DNA of 64,000 nucleotides, taken from the NCBI RefSeq assembly GCF_000753795.1, contig NZ_JPEO01000014.1, positions 1 to 64,000 on the forward strand, given 5' to 3'. The translations under genes were made by a program, and so were the position numbers. Positions 47,584 through 56,610 of the stretch are shown here, in pieces (position 1 is the stretch's first letter; the number at the start of each line of letters is the position of its first letter). Under the pieces are notes generated by a model. The model was given only the letters and a program-made list of their open reading frames with translations, was not told the DNA's origin and did not search any database. The DNA is from Shewanella mangrovi (GTDB lineage Bacteria > Pseudomonadota > Gammaproteobacteria > Enterobacterales > Shewanellaceae).

Positions 47584-47605
47584 ATTGCGGGAAAGTAAAA
47601 TCGGC

Positions 47606-48817
47606 TTAGTCCGTGCTGGCGCTACCGGCAATCGCCACAGTCTTTGCGTCTTCGGCCGCTATGTGCGCGCGAAGTGTTTTAGCGTTATCGTAGGGATTTG
47701 CCTGACACACAAATAAACCAATCTGCTCATAGCCCCCCATCATCTGGGTTTTCGGTAAAAACTCCACATACAAGCCGCAACCAGGTCCGTTGTTGATGAT
47801 CATGTTAAAGGCGGGTTCCATGCCCATGTCCGTCATCAGTTGCATAATGGCGCGTATCGCCTGTTGAATCCCGAGCGCTAACTGCCACAACTCATCATCA
47901 TCCAGTTGATGCAAATAGCGTTTTTGACAGTCTTTAAAAATCAGCAACATATCTAACGGCCGCTTCATAAAGTAAGGCACCATCAACTGCAGCTCGCCAT
48001 AATCTTTGACCAGTAATTCGGCCGGGTTTTCCTCAATCATGTACTGGCTAAAGGCGCGATCATGGCGCTTGCGAAAACAGAGATTATTAAAGAAGTGCTG
48101 CGGCAAAATATTGCTGTAGGCAATTTGCTGATGACCATGCACTAACGACGCGCCGGCACTGGCGCCATAGTTTTTGATGATCGACACATAACCGCTCACC
48201 TGCTTATCTTCCATCAGCTTACCCGATTGCGCCATAAAGTCGGTGGGCTGATACAGCAGCGTTGCCTCCACCGCGGCCAAACGCCGTAAACAGATAATGG
48301 CGTCGGCTAACGGCAGATTATGCCAATCCCGCTCATGTATTGATGAAGTCCACTGCAACAGATGAAAACCATAGGAGGCGCGACCTTGATGGTACGGGTC
48401 TTGGTGCTGAAAATAGTCCGGCAGCTCATCGGGGATATATTCAATCGGATGAAATATCGGATAGAGGTTCTTACTGATAAAGGTAAAGCCTTCGCTCTGC
48501 TCGGCAATATCGATAATGTCTGCGCTCTGGCCATTACAGATTGGACAGGGCTTTTCCGCGACATGATGCGCCATATGGTCTGTTGCTTGAGATGATGCCC
48601 TAGTCGCCGCGTGGGTCATTGGCCGCTTTGCTCGGGCCGAGTTATATACCACCAGATTGCCGTTGCGCGGGTCGATTTGGCACACTCCATCGGGGGCAAA
48701 CAGCTTTAGTTGTGGATCGTTACTGATGTGTTGTAACAACTGCTCAAACTGCAGTGTGGTAATGTCGTTACTAATGGCAAGTTGCCGCGCTACGTCCAAC
48801 GAAAACGCCTGAGTCAT
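47606..48817 (-). CDS. GalT-like hexose-1-phosphate uridylyltransferase/phosphorylase
   Basis: The ATG at 48815-48817 (AAGGA site seven bases upstream) gives 403 residues; a longer frame was rejected. The HIT-type active site is VHGHQQ (His227, His229) preceded by GASAGAS, as in GalT. A CPIC zinc pair is at 91-94. GalT transfers UMP between glucose and galactose phosphates, but this protein is divergent from E. coli GalT and its exact sugar is unknown. Two glycosidase genes lie next to it, which fits a sugar-recycling role. Confidence 0.75.
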   Translation of the reverse strand: MTQAFSLDVARQLAISNDITTLQFEQLLQHISNDPQLKLFAPDGVCQIDPRNGNLVVYNSARAKRPMTHAATRASSQATDHMAHHVAEKPCPICNGQSADIIDIAEQSEGFTFISKNLYPIFHPIEYIPDELPDYFQHQDPYHQGRASYGFHLLQWTSSIHERDWHNLPLADAIICLRRLAAVEATLLYQPTDFMAQSGKLMEDKQVSGYVSIIKNYGASAGASLVHGHQQIAYSNILPQHFFNNLCFRKRHDRAFSQYMIEENPAELLVKDYGELQLMVPYFMKRPLDMLLIFKDCQKRYLHQLDDDELWQLALGIQQAIRAIMQLMTDMGMEPAFNMIINNGPGCGLYVEFLPKTQMMGGYEQIGLFVCQANPYDNAKTLRAHIAAEDAKTVAIAGSASTD

Positions 48818-49060
48818 CGATAGTTCCTTACCCATCTGCCGGAAAATGCCATTCAAGTATAGCCAGCTTTAACGGCTATTTTTTTACCGTTCCGCCAGTT
48901 ATCACTGAGCTTAGCCCCATGACGAAAGTGTATTTTCTCGTCAGCTCACCTTTTCTCTCAACAAATTTTGGCGTAAAACGGTATGCTATTTTGTATTACA
49001 AATAGTGCGATTTAAAAATAGCACATCACAGATCATGACATCTCTTTGCAGGAAGCACCT

Positions 49061-51094
49061 ATGCATAAGCTAGCCCTATCAATGGTGGCTGCGCTTTGCT
49101 GTTGTACCCATGTATCAGCAAGCCAAAGCGTCTTAGTCATTAATGAACACCAAAGTGCCGTTGCTCATTTCGGGAACGATGCTGCTTGGTATGAACACAA
49201 CATCCCCTTTTTTGAAGCCTCTGATCCGCTGCTGCAAAAAATCTATTACTACCGCTGGCAACTGTTCCGCGCCCATCAACGCGATTTGGGTGCCCGTGGT
49301 TATATCTCCACCGAGTTTTTAGATGATGTCGCTTGGCAACTGGAACCTTGGGCCAGCCTCAACGATGCCACCGTGTTTCATATTCTAGAAGGCCGCTGGC
49401 TGCGCGACCGCCGCTACACCAGTGATTACATCAACTTTATGTACCAAGGCGGTAACGATCGCCATTTCTCGGAAGCAATTGCCGATGCCAGCTATCAAAA
49501 CTATTTAGTCAATGGCGATAAAGCCTTGCTGCTAAAACAGCTGCCGCAAATGCAGACCATCTATGATGCGTGGCAAGATCACTTTGATGACAAGCAAGGA
49601 CTGTATTGGGTCGAGCCGATTGCCGATGCCACGGAATACACCATCTCATCGATTGATGCCTCCGGCGGCAAAGATGGCTTTTTTAAAGGCTTTGCCTTTC
49701 GCCCGACCATCAATAGCTACATGGTGGCCAATGCGCGTGCCATCGCTAACATCGCTGATCTAGCGGGTAATAAGCGCCTTGCCGCCGACTATCAGCAACG
49801 CGCTGAAACCCTGCAAGCAACGCTTAATCAAAGCTTATGGAATAGTGAGACGCAGCATTTCACCGATCGCTACCAGCAAGACAATGAGTTTGTCCATTAT
49901 GGAAAGTTCGTCCGCGGCCCTGAGCTGGAAGGCTATCTGCCATGGACATACAAGCTCGCGCCCGATAACGCGCAATATACAAGCTCATGGCAACAACTGC
50001 TGGATCCGCAGCAGTTTGCAGGCCGCTTTGGCTTACGCACCGTCACGCCTGACTATCAATATTACATGAAGCAGTATCGCTACTTCACGCCCACTGGCGC
50101 GCCAGAATGCCAGTGGAATGGCCCCGTTTGGCCCTATCAAACGACGCAAGTGCTGACGGCGATGGCCAACTTGCTGGATGATTATCAGCAACACGCTGGC
50201 GTGACGAAACACGATTATATGCGCTTGCTTGAGCAATACGCCGCGTTGCATATGATGAACGGCCAGCCGGATCTGCAAGAGGATTATGATCCGGATAACG
50301 GCAAAGTGATTGTTGGCCTCGACCGCAGTCATCACTACTTCCACTCCGGCTTTAATGATTTGATTATCTCCGGCTTGGTGGGTATTCGTCCGCAGCCGAA
50401 TAACAGTGTGGTGGTTGCCCCGTTAGTGCCTAATAGCGGTGACGGCGCGCTAGATTATTTTGCCTTACAAGATGTGCCCTATCACGGCCACCAAATTACC
50501 ATCACCTTTGATAAAACCGGTCAACGTTATCCAGAGCAAGGCTTAACAGTATATGTGGATGGCAAAGCCGCAGCCCACAGCAAAACGATAGCCCCTCTGA
50601 AGATTAACATTGAGCAAGCGCCGCTTGTGGCGGTGAAAGCACCGATAAATTTGGCGGTGCAGTTGGATAAGCAAGGTTTTCCCAAAGCAAGTGCCGCAAG
50701 CAATCAAGATCCCATCAAACTACATCAAGCAATTGATGGCCGCGTGTGGTTCTTTCCAGAATTAGCCAACGGATGGGATGCTCGCAATCCCGACACAAAC
50801 TCCAGCAGGAGAACAGAAAATTGGTATCAAGTGGATTTTGGTAAAAACGTCAGCCTCAGTCAGGCTGAACTGAGCTTTTTTGCGAAAGACCGTGGTTTTG
50901 CTGCACCGCGCCGTTACCAGCTGCAAGCTTGGGTCAATCAACATTGGCAAACGGTTGCTGAGCACAAATCGCCGTACGCAGATGGCATTAACCATGACCA
51001 TTTCGCCACAGTAACCACCAACAAACTGCGGGCAGTGTTTGATATTCCTGTCGGTAAATCCATGCGTTTAGTGGAGCTCAAAGCATTTCAGTAA
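49061..51094 (+). CDS. Exported GH63-like (alpha/alpha)6 glycosidase with C-terminal discoidin-like domain
   Basis: The ATG at 49061 (AGGAAG site) gives 677 residues with a signal peptide (about 1-20, CCCTHVSASQ). The catalytic part (about 40-450) has a six-hairpin toroid pattern; the block CQWNGPVWPYQTTQ is typical of GH63/MGH1-like enzymes. The last 120 residues look like an F5/8-type (discoidin) carbohydrate-binding domain. Substrate and catalytic acids were not assigned. It likely trims sugars outside the cytoplasm. A terminator follows, shared with the convergent GH43 gene. Confidence 0.78.
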   Translation: MHKLALSMVAALCCCTHVSASQSVLVINEHQSAVAHFGNDAAWYEHNIPFFEASDPLLQKIYYYRWQLFRAHQRDLGARGYISTEFLDDVAWQLEPWASLNDATVFHILEGRWLRDRRYTSDYINFMYQGGNDRHFSEAIADASYQNYLVNGDKALLLKQLPQMQTIYDAWQDHFDDKQGLYWVEPIADATEYTISSIDASGGKDGFFKGFAFRPTINSYMVANARAIANIADLAGNKRLAADYQQRAETLQATLNQSLWNSETQHFTDRYQQDNEFVHYGKFVRGPELEGYLPWTYKLAPDNAQYTSSWQQLLDPQQFAGRFGLRTVTPDYQYYMKQYRYFTPTGAPECQWNGPVWPYQTTQVLTAMANLLDDYQQHAGVTKHDYMRLLEQYAALHMMNGQPDLQEDYDPDNGKVIVGLDRSHHYFHSGFNDLIISGLVGIRPQPNNSVVVAPLVPNSGDGALDYFALQDVPYHGHQITITFDKTGQRYPEQGLTVYVDGKAAAHSKTIAPLKINIEQAPLVAVKAPINLAVQLDKQGFPKASAASNQDPIKLHQAIDGRVWFFPELANGWDARNPDTNSSRRTENWYQVDFGKNVSLSQAELSFFAKDRGFAAPRRYQLQAWVNQHWQTVAEHKSPYADGINHDHFATVTTNKLRAVFDIPVGKSMRLVELKAFQ

Positions 51095-51112
51095 ACCCTG
51101 TATATGCCACAA

Positions 51113-51143
51113 AAAAGCCAGCGCTCTTATGAGGCTGGCTTTT
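51113..51143. terminator. Bidirectional Rho-independent terminator
   Basis: The stem AAAAGCCAGC / GCTGGCTTTT encloses an 11-base loop between the convergent glycosidase genes. Confidence 0.87.
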
Positions 51144-51162
51144 CATTTTCAACTCGACTGAC

Positions 51163-52164
51163 TTAATAAAGCTCGAATAACGGTTTGCCGTCAGCGTCGA
51201 ACTTCACTTCTAACACGCGCGCATGACGGTTTGGATCGTAAAGCGGGTCTTTCTTGATCTCTTCCAACGGACGTGTATCGGTTTTGGGTACTACCGCTGG
51301 GTCGCCAACGGCTTCTTCGTAATCACGCGCGTGATAGATACACAGCGGCGTCACATCATCTTCAGCTACGGTGAAGCTGTTATGGCCGGGGCCATAGATT
51401 TTCTTGTCGTAGTCGGTGCCGAGTACTGGCTGGCGGGTTTTCTTCCAGGAGTTACGGTCCAGCAGATCTGAGTTTTCATCCGCTTCCATATAGCCCATGC
51501 AATAGCACGCACCGGTGGCACTGGCCGAGAAAGTAATAAAAATTTTGCCGTCGTGTTTCAGTACTGCCGGGCCTTCATTCACCCAAAAGTCCACCCGTTC
51601 CCAATCGTAATCTGGGGTGGTCAACATAAACTGCGTGGTTTTCAGCTTAATCGGTGATTCCATCTCAGCCAGATACAGGTTCGATGCGGCAAACTGGCCG
51701 CCGGTTTTCTCTGCCCAGCAGAAATAACGCTTACCTTGGTTTTCAAAGATGGTGGCATCGAGCGAGAAGTCGATAAACGATTTGTTATCACCATCGGCCG
51801 CTTGCATCATGCCCAGCTCAAGCCATTCATCATTCAATGGATCTTGGCCTTGGCATTCCAATACATAAGGACGCAGTGCCCAGATATCATCTTCTTGGCT
51901 TGCAGCAAAGTAGATGTACCATTTGCCATCCAGATAATGGATCTCTGGCGCCCAAACATGGCGGCTCATTGGGCCGGCATCATGCTTAAACCACACATCA
52001 AACGTCTCGGCGGTTTGCAAACCCGCTAAGGTTTTTGCGCGGCGTAATTCGATACGGTCGTATGTAGGAACTGAGCCAGTGAAGTAATAAAAGCCATCGG
52101 TGTGCTTGTACACAAATGGGTCGGCGCGCTGTTCTACTAACGGGCTGTTTGTTGCAATCGTCAT
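51163..52164 (-). CDS. Glycoside hydrolase family 43 enzyme
   Basis: The ATG at 52162-52164 gives 333 residues without a signal peptide; a longer frame was rejected. The five-bladed propeller family GH43 is shown by RADPFVYKHTDGFYYFTGS with general base Asp15, FSLDATIF with Asp136 and NEGPAVL with acid Glu197. Family members act on alpha-L-arabinofuranosides or beta-xylosides. The enzyme is predicted to be cytoplasmic, while the neighbouring GH63-like enzyme is exported, implying that imported oligosaccharides are finished inside the cell. No transporter gene is nearby. Confidence 0.88.
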   Translation of the reverse strand: MTIATNSPLVEQRADPFVYKHTDGFYYFTGSVPTYDRIELRRAKTLAGLQTAETFDVWFKHDAGPMSRHVWAPEIHYLDGKWYIYFAASQEDDIWALRPYVLECQGQDPLNDEWLELGMMQAADGDNKSFIDFSLDATIFENQGKRYFCWAEKTGGQFAASNLYLAEMESPIKLKTTQFMLTTPDYDWERVDFWVNEGPAVLKHDGKIFITFSASATGACYCMGYMEADENSDLLDRNSWKKTRQPVLGTDYDKKIYGPGHNSFTVAEDDVTPLCIYHARDYEEAVGDPAVVPKTDTRPLEEIKKDPLYDPNRHARVLEVKFDADGKPLFELY

Positions 52165-52370
52165 TCTCAACCTGCCTATTACGGGAAAAATTTTGCCAAT
52201 TGTATTACTTTTGGCGTTCAGCTCAAAGTAGTGAATGCAATTCAATAGCTTGTAATGGGTGCTGTGCGAGCTAACTCACACAGCGATTCATTCATCAGGC
52301 AGAAATACTGATGGCGGCATTTAAACAACAATAGTGTGAAAAATATTTATCCGTTATATCAACATGACAA

Positions 52371-52400
52371 CTTAAAAAGTATTGAAACATACTTTTTAAG
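52371..52400. repeat. Perfect 12-bp inverted repeat
   Basis: CTTAAAAAGTAT and ATACTTTTTAAG are exact reverse complements around the loop TGAAAC. AT-rich, so a stable terminator is unlikely; it could be an operator or cruciform-forming site. Confidence 0.7.
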
Positions 52401-52579
52401 TATTAATCGGTATTAATCTTAAATATAGCAACGGCAAATTTCAAAATGAGAAATGTTAATAGTCGCCACGTTACAAATTAAAAAATAATTAATGATACTA
52501 ATTAAAAATTTTCTCTATAAACAATAACGATTTTTGTTGAAAAACGGTTAAATAACAGCTGACATATCTAACAGTTCCC

Positions 52580-52759
52580 ATGGTGAATACTGCAAGACAG
52601 GTTCAGTTAAAGATTAACGAGAATGACATTAAAAGCACCACGATACCAAGTGATATAAATATGCTCGAGAAATGTCATATCACCGCTATTATCGCGGTCG
52701 CATTTTTGGTAAGCCTTCTGAACTTCAACTATGCCTCCGTCAGTCATAACGCACAATAA
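52580..52759 (+). CDS. Possible small membrane protein (59 residues)
   Basis: An open frame of 59 codons starts at ATG 52580 and ends with TAA. The product has a polar N-terminal half and one strongly hydrophobic stretch (ITAIIAVAFLVSLLNF, about 34-49), which would make a single membrane helix. No ribosome site is visible, and codon use is AT-rich like the flanking DNA, so it may be chance. Confidence 0.25.
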   Translation: MVNTARQVQLKINENDIKSTTIPSDINMLEKCHITAIIAVAFLVSLLNFNYASVSHNAQ

Positions 52760-53097
52760 ACCAATTGAAATTAATTACTTAAAAGATAAGGCATGGCAAA
52801 TCCTTGGCGAAAAAGGATAATGCTTAACGTCGATAACCGCGTAATTTCTACACAAAGCCATCAATACGATATTGCACTCCACATGAGATAAACTGCTTTC
52901 ATACATCAATATCTCAAGCCGAAAAACAGCAATACCTAACATCTATGAAATCTTATAGGTAAATTGGCAATGCAAAAAACAGAATGGTTTAAACAATTAA
53001 ATGCAACAGTTAGCCATTGAATGAAAAATATTTGTTAAAACTTAATCAGTTAATACGCACTCATTTACTACCAAACTTAATATCAATGCTTAAAAAA

Positions 53098-53113
53098 GGT
53101 GTTTGAGATCACA
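53098..53113. promoter_or_regulatory. Possible CRP-type site upstream of the GMC oxidoreductase gene
   Basis: GGTGTTTGAGATCACA matches TGTGA-N6-TCACA at eight of ten positions (three of five left, all five right), with T-rich flanks. It is about 200 bp upstream of the start codon. Confidence 0.3.
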
Positions 53114-53306
53114 TTTTTTTGGGATTAAGATATTTACACCGAATACCTGCCAATATTCCAAATGGCCCGTAACAATAGCGCAAAGCTATTTTAAATAAGA
53201 TCTTCAATCATCGAATATCAATTACGGGAATTGCAGTGCACCGATGGATATCGGCAAACCTAACATTAATTTTGTCGCGCTTTGCGCCCATCAAAGGAAT
53301 GAAGTT

Positions 53307-54998
53307 ATGACTACCAATTCATATGACTACATCATCGTCGGCGCCGGCTCTGCCGGATGTGTTATTGCATACAACCTATTAACCCGTAAAAAAGGCACAG
53401 TGCTGCTGCTGGAAGCTGGCGGTAACGACAATAACCTGTTCATTAAAGCCCCAGGCGGCATGGCCTTGGTAATCCCTAAAAAATCTTGGCCTTACATGGC
53501 TGAACCAGAACCTTACACCCAAAACCGCAACATGGATGTGCTGCAAGGTCGCGTACTGGGTGGCGGTTCATCCATCAACGGTATGGTGTATGTGCGCGGT
53601 CAACGCTCTGACTACGATGCATGGGAAAACGAATTCGGCGCAGCAGGCTGGAACGGCGACACCATGCTGCACTACTTCAAAAAAGCCGAAAACAATGAAG
53701 CGATGGCTGACGAATACCACGGCAACAAAGGCCAACTGTTCGTGTCTGAAAACCGCTATCGTCACCCAATGAGTGATGCGTTCGTGCGCGCTGGCCAACA
53801 AGCCGGTTATGACTACATCGTTGACCACAACGGTGCCCGTATGGAAGGTGTTGGTTTCTATCAAACCACTACGCACAACGGTGAACGTGCATCAACAGCC
53901 CGCACTTATCTGAAACAAGTGCGCGATGATAAAAACCTGACCCTTGAGCTCAACGCCATGGTGTCACGGGTAGAAATTGAAAATGGCCGCGCTACCGGCG
54001 TGACTTACAAAGTGCACGGCAAAGAGATTACCGCCACAGCCAAACAAGAAGTGATTGTCTCCGCTGGTGCGATTGGTTCTGCCAAAGTGCTGCAACTGTC
54101 AGGTGTTGGCCCAGCCGATGTACTGAAACGTGCTGGCGTAAAACAAAAACTGGAACTGCCAGTCGGCAAAAACTTCCACGACCACTTGCACATGTCAGTC
54201 AACGCCACCATCAAAGAACCTATCTCTTTGTACGGCCAAGACAAAGGTTTGAAAGCGCTCGGCCACGGTATCGAATGGGTATTTAGCCGCTCAGGTGTGT
54301 TGACCTCACCTATTTTGGAAGCATTTGCCTTTATCGACAGTACCGGCTCAGGCAAACCTGATGTGCAGTTCCACTTCCTGCCAATTCTTGATACTTGGGA
54401 TGACCCAGATTTGAACCAAAAAGGTCGTACCCACGGTGTAACCATTAAAACCGGTCACCTACAACCAAAATCACGTGGTGAAGTGGAAATTCGCTCCGCC
54501 AATCCAGAAGAGTTGCCACGTATTCGTGCCGCTTATTTGGAAAAAGAGGAAGACGTTCAAGGCCAAATCCGCGCCACCAAACTGGCACTGAAATTCTTTG
54601 AACAACCCGCACTGAAAGAACACGTGGTTGAAGTATTTAACCCAACCTGTAGCGCCGATGACGATGCCGCCATCGAAGAATATGTACGCCGCGTATCACG
54701 CACTGTGTATCACCCAGTCGGTACTTGCCGTATCGGCCAAGACCCAGCCACTTCAGTGGTTGACCCAGAGCTGCGCGTACACGGCATTAAAGGCTTACGT
54801 GTAGCTGACTCTTCGGTAATGCCACACATTCCAAGTGGTAACACCAACGCCCCAACCATCGCCATTGCTGAAAAAGCCAGTGACTTGATTTGTGGTGTGA
54901 AAGACCCACTTGGCAGCCAAACGCTGGCTGCAAAAGCTAAAACAGCCAAACCTGCCGCCAAAGCGCGCGAAGCCGAAGCTGAATTAGCAGTGAAATAA
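53307..54998 (+). CDS. GMC family FAD-dependent oxidoreductase (choline/alcohol dehydrogenase-like)
   Basis: The ATG at 53307 (AAAGGA site eight bases upstream) gives 563 residues; a frame starting 21 codons earlier was rejected. The FAD-binding motif YIIVGAGSAGCV is at the N-terminus, the GMC signature is GRVLGGGSSINGMVYVRG, and the catalytic His lies in VYHPVGTCRIG. The protein oxidises an alcohol, possibly choline, to the aldehyde, which the next gene's dehydrogenase would oxidise. There is no betI or betT nearby, so a choline role is doubtful; medium-chain or aromatic alcohols are equally possible. The last 30 residues are a low-complexity Ala/Lys/Glu tail not typical of the family. Confidence 0.88.
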   Translation: MTTNSYDYIIVGAGSAGCVIAYNLLTRKKGTVLLLEAGGNDNNLFIKAPGGMALVIPKKSWPYMAEPEPYTQNRNMDVLQGRVLGGGSSINGMVYVRGQRSDYDAWENEFGAAGWNGDTMLHYFKKAENNEAMADEYHGNKGQLFVSENRYRHPMSDAFVRAGQQAGYDYIVDHNGARMEGVGFYQTTTHNGERASTARTYLKQVRDDKNLTLELNAMVSRVEIENGRATGVTYKVHGKEITATAKQEVIVSAGAIGSAKVLQLSGVGPADVLKRAGVKQKLELPVGKNFHDHLHMSVNATIKEPISLYGQDKGLKALGHGIEWVFSRSGVLTSPILEAFAFIDSTGSGKPDVQFHFLPILDTWDDPDLNQKGRTHGVTIKTGHLQPKSRGEVEIRSANPEELPRIRAAYLEKEEDVQGQIRATKLALKFFEQPALKEHVVEVFNPTCSADDDAAIEEYVRRVSRTVYHPVGTCRIGQDPATSVVDPELRVHGIKGLRVADSSVMPHIPSGNTNAPTIAIAEKASDLICGVKDPLGSQTLAAKAKTAKPAAKAREAEAELAVK

Positions 54999-55025
54999 AT
55001 TTTTAGACGATAAGGACATTTTATT

Positions 55026-56516
55026 ATGGCTACTGTAGAGCTACTTCCTGAAGTCAAAGCGTTTCTTGCGCGTCAACAAGGTCACTTCATCAATGGTAAA
55101 GCTGTGCCTGGCTCAGCCACCGACCGTGAAGAGATCCGCAACCCTGCTAACGGTGAACTGGTTAGCACCGTTGCCCGTGCAACGCCTGAAGAAGTAGAGC
55201 AAGCAATTGCCTCTGCGCACGCTGCCTTCAAAGGTGAATGGGCGGAAACTACCCCAGCACAAAAAGAACGTATTTTGCTGCGTTTTGCTGACTTGATTGA
55301 ACAACATGGCGAAGAGATTGCACAGCTAGAAACCCTGCAATCTGGCAAATTGCTGTCGCTGTCACGCATGATTGAGGTGGGTTGGGCGGCAAAATTCCTG
55401 CGTTACTACGCTGGTTGGGCGACCAAAATTGCAGGCCAAACCCTGACACCATCGGTGCCATCCGCCAATGGCGAAAAATACACTGCCATGACCCTGCGCG
55501 AACCTTTGGGCGTGGTATTCGGTATCATTCCGTGGAACTTCCCAGTAATGATCCCTATCTGGAAACTGGGCGCAGCCTTAGCCACCGGTAACACCGCGTT
55601 GCTGAAATCTGCCTCACCGACCCCATTCTCGCTGCTGCGCGTAGCTGAATTGGGTAAAGAAGCGGGTTTGCCAGACGGTGTATTGAACGTGATTAACGGC
55701 CCCGGCCGTTTGGGCGACCAAATCATTCCTGACGACCGTATCGCCAAAGTGTCACTGACAGGCTCCGTTCGCACTGGCCACATCATTGCCGATGCCGCCA
55801 TGAAAGCAAACTTGAAACACGTAACACTGGAACTCGGTGGTAAAAACGCCGCAGGCTTCCTGCCCGATATGAGCGTGGAAGAGATCGTCAACGGCATGTT
55901 TGAAGCAGGCTTTATGCACACCGGCCAAATCTGTGCTTCAGCTGAACGTTTCCTCGTGCACACCAGCCAAATCGATGCGGTTGAAGCCGCCATTCGTGAA
56001 CGCTTAGAAGGCATTGAAGCTGGCGATCCAATGGATGAAAACGCGCAATTCGGCCCCGTAGCGACCGAAGGTCAATACAAGAAAGTGATTGAAGCGTTTG
56101 AAACTGCCAGCGCCCAAGGCGACCGCTTTGTGGTTGGCGGTGAAACCTACGACCGCCCAGGCTTCTACGTCAAACCTACCGTGATCCGTCCAAAATCATT
56201 GGAAAACGCCTCATGGCGTGAAGAAGTGTTCGGCCCAGTAGCCACCCTGGCTACTTACGACACCGAAGAAGAACTTATTCGCGAAATGAACGACACTCCT
56301 TATGGCTTAACCGCATCCATTTGGACTCACGATTTGTCCAAAGCCCTGCGCTTAGTGCCACAAGTGGAAGCCGGTACTGTGTGGGTGAACATGCACACCA
56401 TCGTTGATCCAAGCGTACCATTCGGCGGCGCCAAAGGTTCAGGTATCGGCCGTGAATACGGCGCAGCCTTTATCGAAGACTACACCGAGCTGAAATCAGT
56501 GATGATCCGTTATTAA
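55026..56516 (+). CDS. NAD(P)-dependent aldehyde dehydrogenase
   Basis: The 496-residue enzyme has all key ALDH features: NAD-binding IIPWNFPVMIPIWKLG, the general-base Glu in ELGGKN, the catalytic Cys in TGQICASAERF and the tetramer-contact C-terminus. The active-site region is closer to phenylacetaldehyde/medium-chain ALDHs than to betaine aldehyde dehydrogenase, by eye. It lies 27 bp behind the GMC oxidoreductase and has the same biased codon use, so the pair forms an alcohol-to-acid operon. A strong terminator follows. Confidence 0.93.
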   Translation: MATVELLPEVKAFLARQQGHFINGKAVPGSATDREEIRNPANGELVSTVARATPEEVEQAIASAHAAFKGEWAETTPAQKERILLRFADLIEQHGEEIAQLETLQSGKLLSLSRMIEVGWAAKFLRYYAGWATKIAGQTLTPSVPSANGEKYTAMTLREPLGVVFGIIPWNFPVMIPIWKLGAALATGNTALLKSASPTPFSLLRVAELGKEAGLPDGVLNVINGPGRLGDQIIPDDRIAKVSLTGSVRTGHIIADAAMKANLKHVTLELGGKNAAGFLPDMSVEEIVNGMFEAGFMHTGQICASAERFLVHTSQIDAVEAAIRERLEGIEAGDPMDENAQFGPVATEGQYKKVIEAFETASAQGDRFVVGGETYDRPGFYVKPTVIRPKSLENASWREEVFGPVATLATYDTEEELIREMNDTPYGLTASIWTHDLSKALRLVPQVEAGTVWVNMHTIVDPSVPFGGAKGSGIGREYGAAFIEDYTELKSVMIRY

Positions 56517-56546
56517 TCGCCCACGCGATTACATCTCTCAAACAGC

Positions 56547-56583
56547 AAAAAGCGCTTTGGACCTTCACCCAAAGCGCTTTTTT
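56547..56583 (+). terminator. Rho-independent terminator of the GMC/ALDH operon
   Basis: AGCGCTTTGG and CCAAAGCGCT pair around ACCTTCAC, followed by T-runs; the A-run on the left makes it usable from the opposite strand too. Confidence 0.9.
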
Positions 56584-56610
56584 ATTCTTTGCTGCGGCCA
56601 AACTGAGAAC

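Larger units (their letters stand above)
52165..53306. other. AT-rich, gene-poor region upstream of the GMC oxidoreductase operon
   Basis: About 1.1 kb without a confident gene. It contains a perfect 12-bp inverted repeat (52371-52400), a possible 59-codon frame (52580-52759), and a CRP-like half-site region (53098-53113). No insertion-sequence ends or tRNA were recognised. The ribosome site AAAGGA (53293-53298) marks its end. Confidence 0.6.

Noticed and set aside
53307..56516. Annotation of the pair as betA-betB for glycine betaine synthesis
   Set aside because: No betI or betT nearby, and the aldehyde dehydrogenase active-site region looks closer to other ALDHs; the general family names are safer.
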